NCBI GenBank assembly: GCA_965216955.1
Contig: CBDCGV010000009.1
Location: 214,290 to 278,289, forward strand
Reading direction: 5' to 3'
DNA: 64,000 nt
Source of the DNA: CBDCGV01 sp965216955
Lineage (GTDB): Bacteria > Bacteroidota > Bacteroidia > Chitinophagales > JADIYW01
Each line of letters opens with the position of its first letter. The first letter of the stretch is position 1. The notes beneath the pieces were generated by a model. The model was not told the DNA's origin. It did no database searches and worked only from the letters and a program-made list of their open reading frames with translations. Position numbers and translations under genes: made by a program. Below, in pieces: positions 54,442 to 63,272 of this stretch.

Positions 54442-55707
54442 TTATTTTAATCTCCTTTGAATATAATTAATTATCCATTTCTTCTTTGGCACTGACCAAG
54501 ATTCATATTTTTTAAAAAACAATTCCTTATTATTCTTAAATAAGTTTAGAAAGTCTATCTGATTAATGAATGAGAGCAACTTCCAAGTTAAATCTTGTTG
54601 TTCAATGCTTTGCTCCATAGGAGGGTGCAAAAGCAAGCGTGTTGCAGCTTTTGTCATAGATTTTTTATCAATGAACTGCCTATTCTTTAATTTATTTCTA
54701 AATGCTTCTAACGTTTTAAATTCTTCTGGTAAAACCCCTTGTTTATCCATTACACGAATTATATGTTTAAATTCATGTAATTCATAGGCCTCCAATTCAT
54801 TTTCATATTGATCGAACCATTGATTGATGATTAAAGTAATCATTAGATCATCAAGAGTGCTTAAATTTTGATTCCAAAAATCTGCTTCTATTGTAACTAT
54901 TTGTTCTTCGATTAATCGCAATACAAGCTTTTGATCATTCACAAAAAAGCTTTGATAGTTTTCAGCATTTAGTTGAAGATTATTTTGTGCTATCTCATCT
55001 TTCATTACCTGAATAACAATAGATTTTTCAGAAGGTATATCTCTGAAAATGAATACACCACCAAAGGCTCTTGTATAAAAAGACCTTACGTCTGTATAAG
55101 GTAAGTCATGCATTATAAGACTGCGAAACCTCATATCCCCATTCATTTCAACACTATCTATAAGCTCATCGTATAAGGATTCATTCATCCATGAAAAACT
55201 ATCATCATGAAATTCTTTCACTAAATCTCGCTGCTTAATAGCCTTTTGCATAATACCTTTTGGGGTTGAAAAACGTAACATTACATCCTCTACCATAAGC
55301 AAATCTTCAGGCTCATTGTAAGTTGTTATCTCTTGATCTATATCTATGCAAATGCCTACTTCCAAGGTAATATCTGCAATTTGAAACCTAAAGTTTTCAA
55401 AGACCTTTAAAATAAGATAGTAATCATAAGAATGGACAGGAAATAGTACTGGAGCAAACTCTTGATCTGGGCTAATTATTATTGCATATGGATTAGCAGC
55501 ACCATGTGTAAGATAGAATTCATTTCTAAACTCTTCTGCAATTTCAGGACTCCAACCCATCGCATCAATACTAAAGGAAGTTAATCTACTTGGCTCTAGT
55601 TGTAAAAACTTCAAGCATTCATTATAGCGATCAATAGACTCTTGATCACTTATTTTTATCAAGCTTTTATCATAAAACTTATTTATAATATCTTTTTTAA
55701 TCATCAA
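54442..55707 (-). CDS. Uncharacterised soluble protein (operon gene 6)
   Basis: 421 residues with no signal peptide or membrane helix. The N-terminal half mixes alpha and beta structure (TSFSIDAMGWSPEIAEEF and ANPYAIIISPDQEFAPVLFP). A middle part contains RFSTPKGIMQKAIKQRDL, and the C-terminal half is helical with many aromatic and acidic residues. I do not recognise it. Its start is 14 bases from the AAA stop, so it is a strong candidate to work with that ATPase. Confidence 0.8.
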   Translation of the reverse strand: MMIKKDIINKFYDKSLIKISDQESIDRYNECLKFLQLEPSRLTSFSIDAMGWSPEIAEEFRNEFYLTHGAANPYAIIISPDQEFAPVLFPVHSYDYYLILKVFENFRFQIADITLEVGICIDIDQEITTYNEPEDLLMVEDVMLRFSTPKGIMQKAIKQRDLVKEFHDDSFSWMNESLYDELIDSVEMNGDMRFRSLIMHDLPYTDVRSFYTRAFGGVFIFRDIPSEKSIVIQVMKDEIAQNNLQLNAENYQSFFVNDQKLVLRLIEEQIVTIEADFWNQNLSTLDDLMITLIINQWFDQYENELEAYELHEFKHIIRVMDKQGVLPEEFKTLEAFRNKLKNRQFIDKKSMTKAATRLLLHPPMEQSIEQQDLTWKLLSFINQIDFLNLFKNNKELFFKKYESWSVPKKKWIINYIQRRLK

Positions 55708-55721
55708 AGCAACTTAATATC

Positions 55722-57041
55722 CTAGTTGTTGGGAGAATAGTCTTTTTGCTGGTACTTTTTTTCGGCACGCTCATGAATAAACATATTTTTCGCCCTATCG
55801 TTAATCGCCCTTTCTAGTCCTTCTTCTTGGATTCTAATTTCATTTTCAATATAGTGCAATGATTCGTACAACAATAAGTCTGAAAAATCAATACCCCCCA
55901 AATTCTCATCTCTTAATTGAGTAAGCATAACTACTTTAGTATCATAATCTTTTCTAAAAAACAACGATAAGTCTTCCCACCATTCCTTAGGAAAGTCAAA
56001 ATCCATTATTCGAGCATCTGCTGCCGATTGAATATTTCTAATTGATCTAGATGAGAAGAAAGGATAACGTTGCTGTACTTTATCATATAGTTTCGCAAAA
56101 AAATCATGTGATTTCTTATCATGTTTTTTGGAAACATCATAAAGTATTTTTGCTAAGTCATCATTTTCAATTGGATAATCTCCCTTTATGACTTCACGCA
56201 TATCCACTATTTTTTGACTAGACATAAATTCATAGTCAGGCCTTTTTAAATCGGTAAATTGCTCATCATATTTCCTTATCCAAATATAGTTTTGATCCAT
56301 AAAGTCTAAATACTCTTGAGCCCCATTAATAGGCGTTCTATATTGAATTCTAGATCTTACAGCTGCATCAATTTGATCGGCCAAATTAGTAAATACTCCA
56401 ATCAATCTATTCCCATAGTTAATCGCAGATGCCCCCTCTGTCCTTCTAAGAAAAGCACCAATAAACTCTCTTACCCCTGAAGAAACCCCTTGCCTCGTTC
56501 TATCTTCCAAATTATTTTCGGCATCATCAATTGGTGCAAAGATAATTCTATCTGTACGCTCTAACCTTCTAAACCACTCATCTGCTCTTTCAGCAGTTCC
56601 ACCTTGATAAGTAGAAACTATCGTTTCTGGAAGTGGTGCAAAATCAAATGGAATTCCTAAAACGGAACATCGTTCTTCAAGTATTGTAGCTACAGCTGCA
56701 ATTAACATACTCTTTCCCGTTCCAGGAATTCCATCGCCCATTACAATAGGAGGCAACCCACCTAAATCATGAATAGGATTCCTTCTTGTTTCTGGATCAT
56801 AGCAAAGCAATCTTTCTATAAAACGCATAAAGTCCGCCTTCGCCCTTTTATTGCCAACAATGGCATCCATTGATACCTTTTTAAATGAAACGGACATTGA
56901 GGGAGATACGGCACTTATCTCAAATCCCCTGATGATAAATTCTGTTCCCTCAAGTTTGTAATGATCATTTACAAAAGGTGATAAATGACTTATTCCTTCA
57001 GATCTTTGAATTATTTCATGAACTAAAGCGTCAAAGTACAA
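55722..57041 (-). CDS. Classical AAA ATPase (operon gene 5)
   Basis: 439 residues. Walker A GDGIPGTGKS at 102-111, Walker B IIFAPIDDAEN at 166-176 (Asp172/Asp173), sensor-1 Asn219 in FTNLAD, and arginine-finger candidates Arg229 and Arg231 in AAVRSRI. TYQGGTAERA (144-153) may be the pore-loop or substrate loop. The N-terminal 100 residues are not a known domain to me. All catalytic residues are kept, so it should hydrolyse ATP, probably as a hexamer. It sits at the centre of the eight-gene operon. Confidence 0.88.
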   Translation of the reverse strand: MYFDALVHEIIQRSEGISHLSPFVNDHYKLEGTEFIIRGFEISAVSPSMSVSFKKVSMDAIVGNKRAKADFMRFIERLLCYDPETRRNPIHDLGGLPPIVMGDGIPGTGKSMLIAAVATILEERCSVLGIPFDFAPLPETIVSTYQGGTAERADEWFRRLERTDRIIFAPIDDAENNLEDRTRQGVSSGVREFIGAFLRRTEGASAINYGNRLIGVFTNLADQIDAAVRSRIQYRTPINGAQEYLDFMDQNYIWIRKYDEQFTDLKRPDYEFMSSQKIVDMREVIKGDYPIENDDLAKILYDVSKKHDKKSHDFFAKLYDKVQQRYPFFSSRSIRNIQSAADARIMDFDFPKEWWEDLSLFFRKDYDTKVVMLTQLRDENLGGIDFSDLLLYESLHYIENEIRIQEEGLERAINDRAKNMFIHERAEKKYQQKDYSPNN

Positions 57042-57078
57042 CTGAGTAACTTTTAATAATTCTAGATCTGTATTGACC

Positions 57079-57324
57079 TTATGATGTTCTATTTGTTTTA
57101 GATAAGTAAAAAGCCATGCACCGCAATGCAGAAGAAGGGTCTCTTAAAGCAACCTCTTGAATTTCTATTTGATCAATATTTATTTTTGATAGTTTTTCTT
57201 CAAATCGCTCTTCAAGCATCCAAGAAATGTAGTGTGCAGTCACAAATAAAGTAACAACTGATTCAGAAGATTTAAGCTCATGAAAATTTAGGCTGATCCA
57301 CTCGATGAAGCGCATCCCGTTCAT
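57079..57324 (-). CDS. Small helical protein, overlaps the upstream gene (operon gene 4)
   Basis: 81 residues from an ATG at 57324-57322 formed by the end of a run of seven A. The product is largely helical (FIEWISLNFHELKSSESVVT and WMLEERFEEKLSKI). It overlaps gene 3 by 47 bases in another frame. If one A of the run is removed, genes 3 and 4 fuse into one protein of about 210 residues. It could be a separate gene translated by coupling, or the second half of a frameshifted gene. Family unknown. Confidence 0.55.
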   Translation of the reverse strand: MNGMRFIEWISLNFHELKSSESVVTLFVTAHYISWMLEERFEEKLSKINIDQIEIQEVALRDPSSALRCMAFYLSKTNRTS

Positions 57325-57700
57325 TTTTTTCTTCCAATTGTAACAGTCCTGACGACTTTTTATATTGCTCTGCAATATATTTCGCAATACAAATTCCATC
57401 AACCAAAATATTCAATAATGTATTAGCATGTTCGGATAAAACAAATCGATTATTACTTACTTCAACCGCGTGCTGCATCAAAGCCGCAGCCTCCAGCTTA
57501 TCGGGTTCTGCCTTGGGCAAAACTTTACTCAATGAAAATCCTGTCATAGATGTTTCATTTTCCCCTTTTCTATTGCGCTTCGCCTTGCCCGACGGATACC
57601 ATGATGGTTTTGACTTCACCAAATTAATTGCATACGACTTATGTTCTTCGTATAAATCTTTAGTAATCGGAATAAGTGGATTGTCTAAATGTTCTGACAT
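57278..57700 (-). CDS. Uncharacterised small protein (operon gene 3)
   Basis: 140 residues. The N-terminal half is basic and probably flexible (YPSGKAKRNRKGENET); the second half is helical (AALMQHAVEVSNNRFVL and LLNILVDGICIAKYIAEQY). No signal or membrane segment. It starts four bases after gene 2 ends. The last 15 residues, after the A-run at 57324-57330, may not be the natural ones if the frame is broken there. Family unknown. Confidence 0.7.
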   Translation of the reverse strand: MSEHLDNPLIPITKDLYEEHKSYAINLVKSKPSWYPSGKAKRNRKGENETSMTGFSLSKVLPKAEPDKLEAAALMQHAVEVSNNRFVLSEHANTLLNILVDGICIAKYIAEQYKKSSGLLQLEEKNERDALHRVDQPKFS

Positions 57701-57704
57701 TCAT

Positions 57705-58790
57705 CTATTTTAATGCATTAATAATTAAAGGCGGTTTGGTAAGGTTTTTTAATAATTCAGCATTAGATCTTGTAAGATGTTGAATAACCTTATGCGGCGC
57801 CATCAAATATTTATGAATTTGACTTGCATGACGCTCTAAACATTCACGATCTGTACGATCAATGTGAAAAATTTGCATGACCTCTCCAGAGCCAAAAAAA
57901 CTTTTACTTGACTTTTCATCTATAGATGTTGTTACCTCCGTTTCAAACACCAATGCAAAATCATCTATCGTTAATTGCTTAATTATATCCGTATAGGTCT
58001 GATTATCCTGAGCGTAATAACTAAATATTGGCCCTAAACAAACCCTTTTCAATAATTTGGGATGCACATTTTTGAAATAAGCATCAATATCACCAGCGTA
58101 AGCTGATAACGAAAGAGAATCACTCATAGGTTTGATCTTCTGCCAAAAATGAGATTCTTCTAGCGATTCCTTCTTACCAAAAGAAGTTTCGAAAATCATC
58201 ATATAAACATATGGACAATTGCTTATCGCCGAATACGAAGCCCACGAGCATTTATATTGTTTTCTACCCCTATTATCTTTATTTGTATTGATCTGCTGAA
58301 TTTCCCCCTTATTAAAGTTTAAGAAATACTCAATTTCATTTAAGTGACTATAAAATTGTTGTTGTTTAAGTGTTCGAATTAAACTTTGAGGTTTCTTTTT
58401 CTCTTTAAAAAGAGCTGTTAAAATTTCTTCTTTAATCAGTTTTTCAGAAGGATATTTTTGAAGTTTTTCATTTCTTGTAAAGATATCTTGTTCCAATTTA
58501 GCAATCTCTACACTACTTGGAAAACAGGAATCCGTAGTATCTATCTGTAATGCTAACTCTTCTTCAAAGGCATACTTTACCCTTAGAATATGAAACGTAT
58601 TTTTCAGCTTTTGGGTAAATCTGATAATTACCTGTTGCTCCCAAACATTCTCTTTTATTATTTTATGCTGAAGTTGATCAATGAAATTATCTAATATGGT
58701 ATCGATTAACCAATAGTAGTGTGAATACAAATCCTTGTTCAAAGGAGTTCTATCAGGGTTACTGGTAACATACTTTCTGGTTACATCCAT
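57705..58790 (-). CDS. Uncharacterised soluble protein (operon gene 2)
   Basis: 361 residues, mainly helical in the first 200 with a charged linker (FKEKKKPQSLIRTLKQQQ), then a mixed part with SWASYSAISNCPYVYMMIFE and DDFALVFETEVTTSID that looks like a compact alpha/beta domain. No signal peptide or membrane helix. I do not recognise it. It begins 79 bases after the coiled-coil gene and abuts gene 3. Confidence 0.75.
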   Translation of the reverse strand: MDVTRKYVTSNPDRTPLNKDLYSHYYWLIDTILDNFIDQLQHKIIKENVWEQQVIIRFTQKLKNTFHILRVKYAFEEELALQIDTTDSCFPSSVEIAKLEQDIFTRNEKLQKYPSEKLIKEEILTALFKEKKKPQSLIRTLKQQQFYSHLNEIEYFLNFNKGEIQQINTNKDNRGRKQYKCSWASYSAISNCPYVYMMIFETSFGKKESLEESHFWQKIKPMSDSLSLSAYAGDIDAYFKNVHPKLLKRVCLGPIFSYYAQDNQTYTDIIKQLTIDDFALVFETEVTTSIDEKSSKSFFGSGEVMQIFHIDRTDRECLERHASQIHKYLMAPHKVIQHLTRSNAELLKNLTKPPLIINALK

Positions 58791-58869
58791 GTCAAAGCAA
58801 TAAATGCTATTGCGAAAATAAATTTACAAAAAACAAAATCAATATCAAAATGATATCAAAACAAACAAG

Positions 58870-60270
58870 CTAAGAAAGTAGATCTTCTGCCGCATCTTTA
58901 GAAGAACTATTATCTCCTTCAAGTGCCTCTGATTCATAGGTATGTTCAAACTGCTCCGACTTATCAATACCATATTTTTCTTTAAACTCTTTTCTAAGCT
59001 GCTCATCTTTTTCTTTAAAGCTTTGAACTTGCTTAGCAAGGTTTATGATTATAGTACTGATATTTTTCATGCGCTCTTCTTGCTTTTCAGTTCTGATAAT
59101 TCGGTCTTTTTCGCTTGCTACTAGAATCTTACTTGCAATTGTTTGTGTCAAAGCATCCGTCTTAACTCCTGCCTCTTCATATATAGAAGCTGCTTCTTGT
59201 GTAATGGCACTTTGTAATAATTGTAAGGTTGAACGATAAACTTCTATTCTTTCATCCGTATCAGACCTCAATTGAGCACTTAAAGTTTTCAAATTTGCTC
59301 TTGTCGTCTTTTGAGCTTCTATATGGGTAATCACTTGCTCAAAGAATCTTTCTTTAGAATGGAAAACCCCTAACGCCAATTGATATTCTGCTTTTATATC
59401 TGCACGTTTATTTTGTAAATCTGCAATATGATTTTCCTGCTTTGCATATTCTTCTGTTCCATTCTGAAAATTAACCAAGTCATCTTGTGCCGCCCTTACG
59501 GCCGCTTCAGCTTCTTCTAAAGCTTTTTCCTTTTCTTCCATCATCTTGCTAGCTCTCTCTTTAGTTTCAGCAATAATCTGCTTTCTATTTTCTAACCCAG
59601 CAATATTTTGGTCAACGTTTGCTACCTCTTCATTTATCATATCAATCATCCCACTTACCTGCGAAATAATTCTATTTAGTGATTCTTCAATTGTGGCATC
59701 TCGTAATCGCTCTCTATACATACGCTCTGCCTTTTGCTCAACCTCTTTGATATTTGCCTGTGCCTCCTCAACCTTCTCCGAAAACTTTTTTGTTCTTCGA
59801 TTCTTCATACCAAAAAGTACATTGGCAATTCCAGGCATTCCTTTTGCTGCATTTAGTTTACTCTCAAAATCAGCCAATTGCTCCTTTGCCTCATCAATCA
59901 TTCCTGTTTCATCTTCGTTCAATTCTTGAAGTTTAGCGAACCCCCCTCCAAAACCATCTAGCATTTCACGAAGCCCAATCATCATATCCTGAAGATCCTT
60001 CTCCATATTAGAACGATCATCCTCCAAGGTTTCAAAATTTGCTTCAGCAATCTCGATACCTAATTGCTTAGCTTTCTCCTCAGTAAATTGTGAATCCGCT
60101 AAAGCATCTTTTATAGAAGTTTGTAATGTTTCGTCAATTTTTTGCTCTGTTTTAGTAAACAGATCCATAAACCCTCCTTTCTTCCTGTTTTCTATTTTAT
60201 TTTTCAACTCTGAAAGCCGCTCTTCAGACACCTTATTTTCAGTTCCGCTTAATAAATCAAATTCAGACAT
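58870..60270 (-). CDS. Long coiled-coil protein (operon gene 1)
   Basis: 466 residues, almost entirely charged alpha helix. Heptad-rich stretches run from about 60 to 240, 250 to 330 and 390 to 440. A small Gly/Phe-rich patch (KGGFMDLF, about 33-40) near the N-terminus could be a membrane-contact or flexible site, and GMPGIANVLFG interrupts the helices near 145. There is no signal peptide. The overall look recalls helical scaffold proteins such as TelA- or PspA-type proteins, but I cannot match it to them by motif. It is first in the operon with the AAA ATPase and so may be its client. Confidence 0.78.
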   Translation of the reverse strand: MSEFDLLSGTENKVSEERLSELKNKIENRKKGGFMDLFTKTEQKIDETLQTSIKDALADSQFTEEKAKQLGIEIAEANFETLEDDRSNMEKDLQDMMIGLREMLDGFGGGFAKLQELNEDETGMIDEAKEQLADFESKLNAAKGMPGIANVLFGMKNRRTKKFSEKVEEAQANIKEVEQKAERMYRERLRDATIEESLNRIISQVSGMIDMINEEVANVDQNIAGLENRKQIIAETKERASKMMEEKEKALEEAEAAVRAAQDDLVNFQNGTEEYAKQENHIADLQNKRADIKAEYQLALGVFHSKERFFEQVITHIEAQKTTRANLKTLSAQLRSDTDERIEVYRSTLQLLQSAITQEAASIYEEAGVKTDALTQTIASKILVASEKDRIIRTEKQEERMKNISTIIINLAKQVQSFKEKDEQLRKEFKEKYGIDKSEQFEHTYESEALEGDNSSSKDAAEDLLS

Positions 60271-60453
60271 ACGTTTTTAAATTTTGGCTATTAAATTACA
60301 AAGAAGTTAATGAATGTTCCTATTTATTGAACAGGTTGTTTAGGTTTTCAACTATTTTAAGCATATTCATTATACAATAATCGCTTTTCATTATTTAAAC
60401 GCTTGAAGTATAAACAACTTCTACTATATTGCAACTCGATAAAAAAAGACGAT

Positions 60454-61857
60454 ATGTTATTACTACATCCTAAAAAAAGTGACTTTAAGCATCTTGACGA
60501 AGCATCTAGAGCTATTATGCATAAGACTATTGAATTCTTTGAAAATAAAGGCAAAGAAAAGCTAACAGATGACGATAGAAATTTTGTTTGGTATGCTGAT
60601 TTTCTAGAATTTGTAAAGGAAAATAAAATATTTGCAAAGTTGATGACTCCTGAGGGATATGGAGCAGAAGATTCTCGGTGGGATACAAATAGAATTGCTG
60701 CTTTTACAGAGATTTTAGGATTTTATGGACTTTGTTACTGGTATACCTACCAGGTCTCTTCATTAGGTTTGGGTCCAGTTTGGATGAGCAATAATGAAAA
60801 AGTCAAAAAACATGCAGCTGATTTACTGGATAATGGCCACATTTTTGCTTTTGGTTTATCAGAAAAAGAACATGGTGCAGATATTTACTCTAGTGGAATG
60901 ATTCTGTCAAAGAAAGAGGACGGAACCTATGTAGCAAATGGTGGAAAATATTATATTGGTAATGGGAACAAAGCAGGGATTGTATCTGTCTTTGGAAAAA
61001 TGGAAGAAAGTAATGAATATGTTTTCTTCGCCGTTGACTCACAGCATCCCAATTATAAGCTTGTTAAAAATACTGTAAATAGTCAATCATACGTATCGCA
61101 ATTTAATTTAGAGAACTACCCCATAAAAGAAGAAGATATTTTACATAAAAGCAGAGATGCATGGGATGCCGCTTTAAACACTGTAAATATTAACAAGTAT
61201 AACTTAGGATGGGCTACAGTGGGTATTTGTACACATGCATTATATGAAGCGATCAATCACGCTTCTAATAGAAATTTATATGGGAAATTTGTAACTGACT
61301 TTCCACACGTGAAAAGCCTTTTTATAAAGGGTTACACTCGACTCATAGCAATGAAATTGTTTATTCTAAGAGCAACGGATTATATGCGTGCGGCTTCTCC
61401 TGAAGATAGGAGATATTTACTTTTTAATCCGATGGTTAAGATGAAAGTGACCACAGAAGGAGAGCATGTGGTTAATGATTTTTGGGATGTAATGGCCGCT
61501 AAAGGTTTTGAAAGAGATATGTATTTCACAATGGCCGCAAGAGACATAAGAGCATTGCCTAAATTGGAAGGAACTGTACATGTAAACATGGCTCTAATTA
61601 TCAAATTTATGCCTAATTACTTTTTTAATCCGGCAGAATTTCCAGAAATTGAAAGCCAGTTTGATACAGTAAATGATAGTTTCCTTTTCAATCAAGGCCC
61701 AACTAAAGGACTAGGAGGAATTCGTTTTCATGATTACAAAAAGGCATATGCAAGCAAAGACTTGCCAAACATTAATATCTTTAAAGAACAAATCAACGCC
61801 TTTGTAGAAACATTAATTAAAGCAGGTCCTACACCTGAACAGCAAAAAAAACATTGA
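60454..61857 (+). CDS. Acyl-CoA dehydrogenase, C-terminus lost by frameshift
   Basis: 467 residues from the ATG at 60454 to a stop at 61857. The frame shows the dehydrogenase N-terminal helices, FAKLMTPEGYGAED, the middle domain with FAFGLSEKEHGADIYSSG and GGKYYIGNGNKAG, and FAD-binding helices. It would oxidise acyl-CoA to enoyl-CoA with ETF as acceptor. The stop follows a run of eight A (61844-61851). Removing one A continues the frame for another 99 residues that read as the family C-terminus (next entry), giving about 565 residues. The intact protein resembles the longer ACAD9/VLCAD-like group. Confidence 0.87.
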   Translation: MLLLHPKKSDFKHLDEASRAIMHKTIEFFENKGKEKLTDDDRNFVWYADFLEFVKENKIFAKLMTPEGYGAEDSRWDTNRIAAFTEILGFYGLCYWYTYQVSSLGLGPVWMSNNEKVKKHAADLLDNGHIFAFGLSEKEHGADIYSSGMILSKKEDGTYVANGGKYYIGNGNKAGIVSVFGKMEESNEYVFFAVDSQHPNYKLVKNTVNSQSYVSQFNLENYPIKEEDILHKSRDAWDAALNTVNINKYNLGWATVGICTHALYEAINHASNRNLYGKFVTDFPHVKSLFIKGYTRLIAMKLFILRATDYMRAASPEDRRYLLFNPMVKMKVTTEGEHVVNDFWDVMAAKGFERDMYFTMAARDIRALPKLEGTVHVNMALIIKFMPNYFFNPAEFPEIESQFDTVNDSFLFNQGPTKGLGGIRFHDYKKAYASKDLPNINIFKEQINAFVETLIKAGPTPEQQKKH

Positions 61858-62149
61858 TTTTCTTTTAAAAGTTGGTGAGCTTTTTACATTAGTCGTTTAT
61901 GGGCAACTAATTATTGAAAATGCTAAGATCTATAATATTGAAGATTATCTTTTAGATCAGATTTTTGAGGTTTTGGTAGAAGATTTTTCAAAATTCGCAT
62001 TAGATGTTTATAATAAGCCTTCTGCAACAGAAGGACAAAGAGCACAGTGCTTAAAGATGATTAAGCGACCTAATTTTGATACTGATCGTACCAAAAAACT
62101 ATGGGATGACGTTTATTCGTTGAAAGATCAATACGAAATGAAAGTTTAA
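61850..62149 (+). pseudogene. Out-of-frame C-terminal part of the acyl-CoA dehydrogenase
   Basis: 99 codons stay open in the frame shifted by one base from the dehydrogenase, without a start codon of their own near the left end. The product is helical, with GELFTLVVYGQLIIENA, DYLLDQIFEVLVEDF and a final basic segment ending DQYEMKV, as in long acyl-CoA dehydrogenases. It ends at TAA 62147-62149. Either the genome truly has a frameshift in the A-run at 61844-61851 or one A was over-called. Confidence 0.85.
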
Positions 62150-62200
62150 AGACTAGAAGGTTGTTAAATAAGAGGTTGATTGTGAAATATTAAGTTGTTT

Positions 62201-62689
62201 CTATTCAGCTATTTCTTTTTTACTATTTATATCAGAAAGCTTGAATTTTATATCTTCCATGATATTTATCTTAAGAGGAATAAATAATGCTCTCACTTTT
62301 ATTTCCCCATTTAAATGGGCTTTTAAACGTCCTCCAAAAAATAGCTTTCCCCCTTGAGTAAAAGCACTTGCAATAGCACGTCCTGTTTTACCATTAAAAT
62401 AAATAGGAATTGAAGTATTTGCCTTCTTTCTCAGCTTTACTGGCTCAACATCTGTAATGGTTCCAAGTAACTTGTCTCTAACAAAAACCTCTATAGTCCC
62501 TGACTTAAGTTTTGCCTTTATTCTACGAGGGTTGTAAATCACAACTTCCAATTTAAGTTCTATATTGTTCTTATTGAACTTAACCAACTCCTGATTCTGA
62601 ATTTTCACAAACTCGGGATCTTTGTCCTTCGCATATAATTCATTTGCTATAAAAATCGTGATAAGTATAAATAATAAAGTCCGTTTCAC
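62201..62689 (-). CDS. Secreted LEA-type (WHy-like) protein
   Basis: 162 residues with a signal peptide ending ELYAKD (about 20). The mature part is a beta-sandwich like the LEA_2/WHy domain: IELKLEVVIYNPRRIKAKLK, then IEVFVRDKLLGTITDVEPVKL and TSIPIYFN. Plant relatives are stress or desiccation proteins; bacterial ones are envelope proteins of unknown role. It stands alone on the minus strand, next to the divergent TetR gene. Confidence 0.72.
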   Translation of the reverse strand: MKRTLLFILITIFIANELYAKDKDPEFVKIQNQELVKFNKNNIELKLEVVIYNPRRIKAKLKSGTIEVFVRDKLLGTITDVEPVKLRKKANTSIPIYFNGKTGRAIASAFTQGGKLFFGGRLKAHLNGEIKVRALFIPLKINIMEDIKFKLSDINSKKEIAE

Positions 62690-62714
62690 CCTTCTAAGGT
62701 ATACAATTAATTTA

Positions 62715-62756
62715 ATTAGTCATTTGTGACTAATATTTTATATATTTACGACTAAT
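62715..62756 (+). promoter_or_regulatory. TetR operator: perfect palindrome plus a third half-site
   Basis: ATTAGTCA (62715-62722) and TGACTAAT (62727-62734) form a perfect dyad around TTTG. A third half-site, CGACTAAT (62749-62756), overlaps the ATG of the TetR gene at 62755. This is the expected form of an autoregulatory operator. It also lies 26 bases from the divergent LEA-type gene start, so it could control both. Confidence 0.7.
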
Positions 62757-63252
62757 GTCAAATGAAACACAAAATAAAATTCTAAAAGAGGCCATTAAAG
62801 CCTTTAATCAGTATGGATATTCTGCTGTTTCACTTCATCAATTAGCTAAACAGGTGGGTATCAGCAGAGGAAATCTCACCTATTATTTTAAAGACAAGGA
62901 TCAACTATTGGAGACTATTGGAAAGCAAATGTGGAGTAAAATCAAAGCTGAACGAAATAAATCAAGACAATTTCCCTCCTTTGAAAATTTACACAATGAG
63001 GTACAATTGCTTTATAAATTTCAAAAAGAATACGCATTTATTTTTCTAGACACGCATGTTTTAAATCACCCATATATAAAAAAGCAGTTTCGTCAAATGA
63101 CAAACCGCATCATTAGTGACAATAAAGAAACTATTGCTTTTTCAATCAAAATTGGAAATTTGAAGCCAGAATCTATACAAGGCATGTATCATAATGTAGC
63201 TTTTGTAAACTTGGATGTTAGCTTTCTATTGGCTATCTCAACAAATAATTAG
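62755..63252 (+). CDS. TetR family repressor, C-terminus probably frameshifted
   Basis: 165 residues from the ATG. The N-terminal HTH domain includes ILKEAIKAFNQYGYSAVSLHQLAKQVGISRG and YYFKDKDQLLE, the TetR signature. The ligand domain ends early, at AISTNN. In two steps of one base each, the following DNA can extend it: first QIIRGEKTSEDGEK in the next frame, then the fragment described next, giving about 220 residues, normal for the family. Placed before an acyl-CoA carboxylase subunit and after an acyl-CoA dehydrogenase, it probably responds to acyl-CoA esters; that is inference. Confidence 0.82.
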   Translation: MSNETQNKILKEAIKAFNQYGYSAVSLHQLAKQVGISRGNLTYYFKDKDQLLETIGKQMWSKIKAERNKSRQFPSFENLHNEVQLLYKFQKEYAFIFLDTHVLNHPYIKKQFRQMTNRIISDNKETIAFSIKIGNLKPESIQGMYHNVAFVNLDVSFLLAISTNN

Positions 63253-63272
63253 AGGAGAAAAAACATCGGAAG

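Noticed and set aside
59546..59929. Plus-strand frame of 127 codons inside the coiled-coil gene
   Set aside because: Ser/Phe-rich antisense reading of Glu/Lys codons; no start context and no family resemblance.
58870..60270. Identification of the coiled-coil protein as TelA or PspA
   Set aside because: Only general helical character supports it; I could not match specific motifs, and the usual TelA partner XpaC is absent.
52386..60270. Phage-defence island
   Set aside because: No nuclease, toxin, methylase, integrase or tRNA-adjacent insertion is visible, and composition looks like the neighbours.
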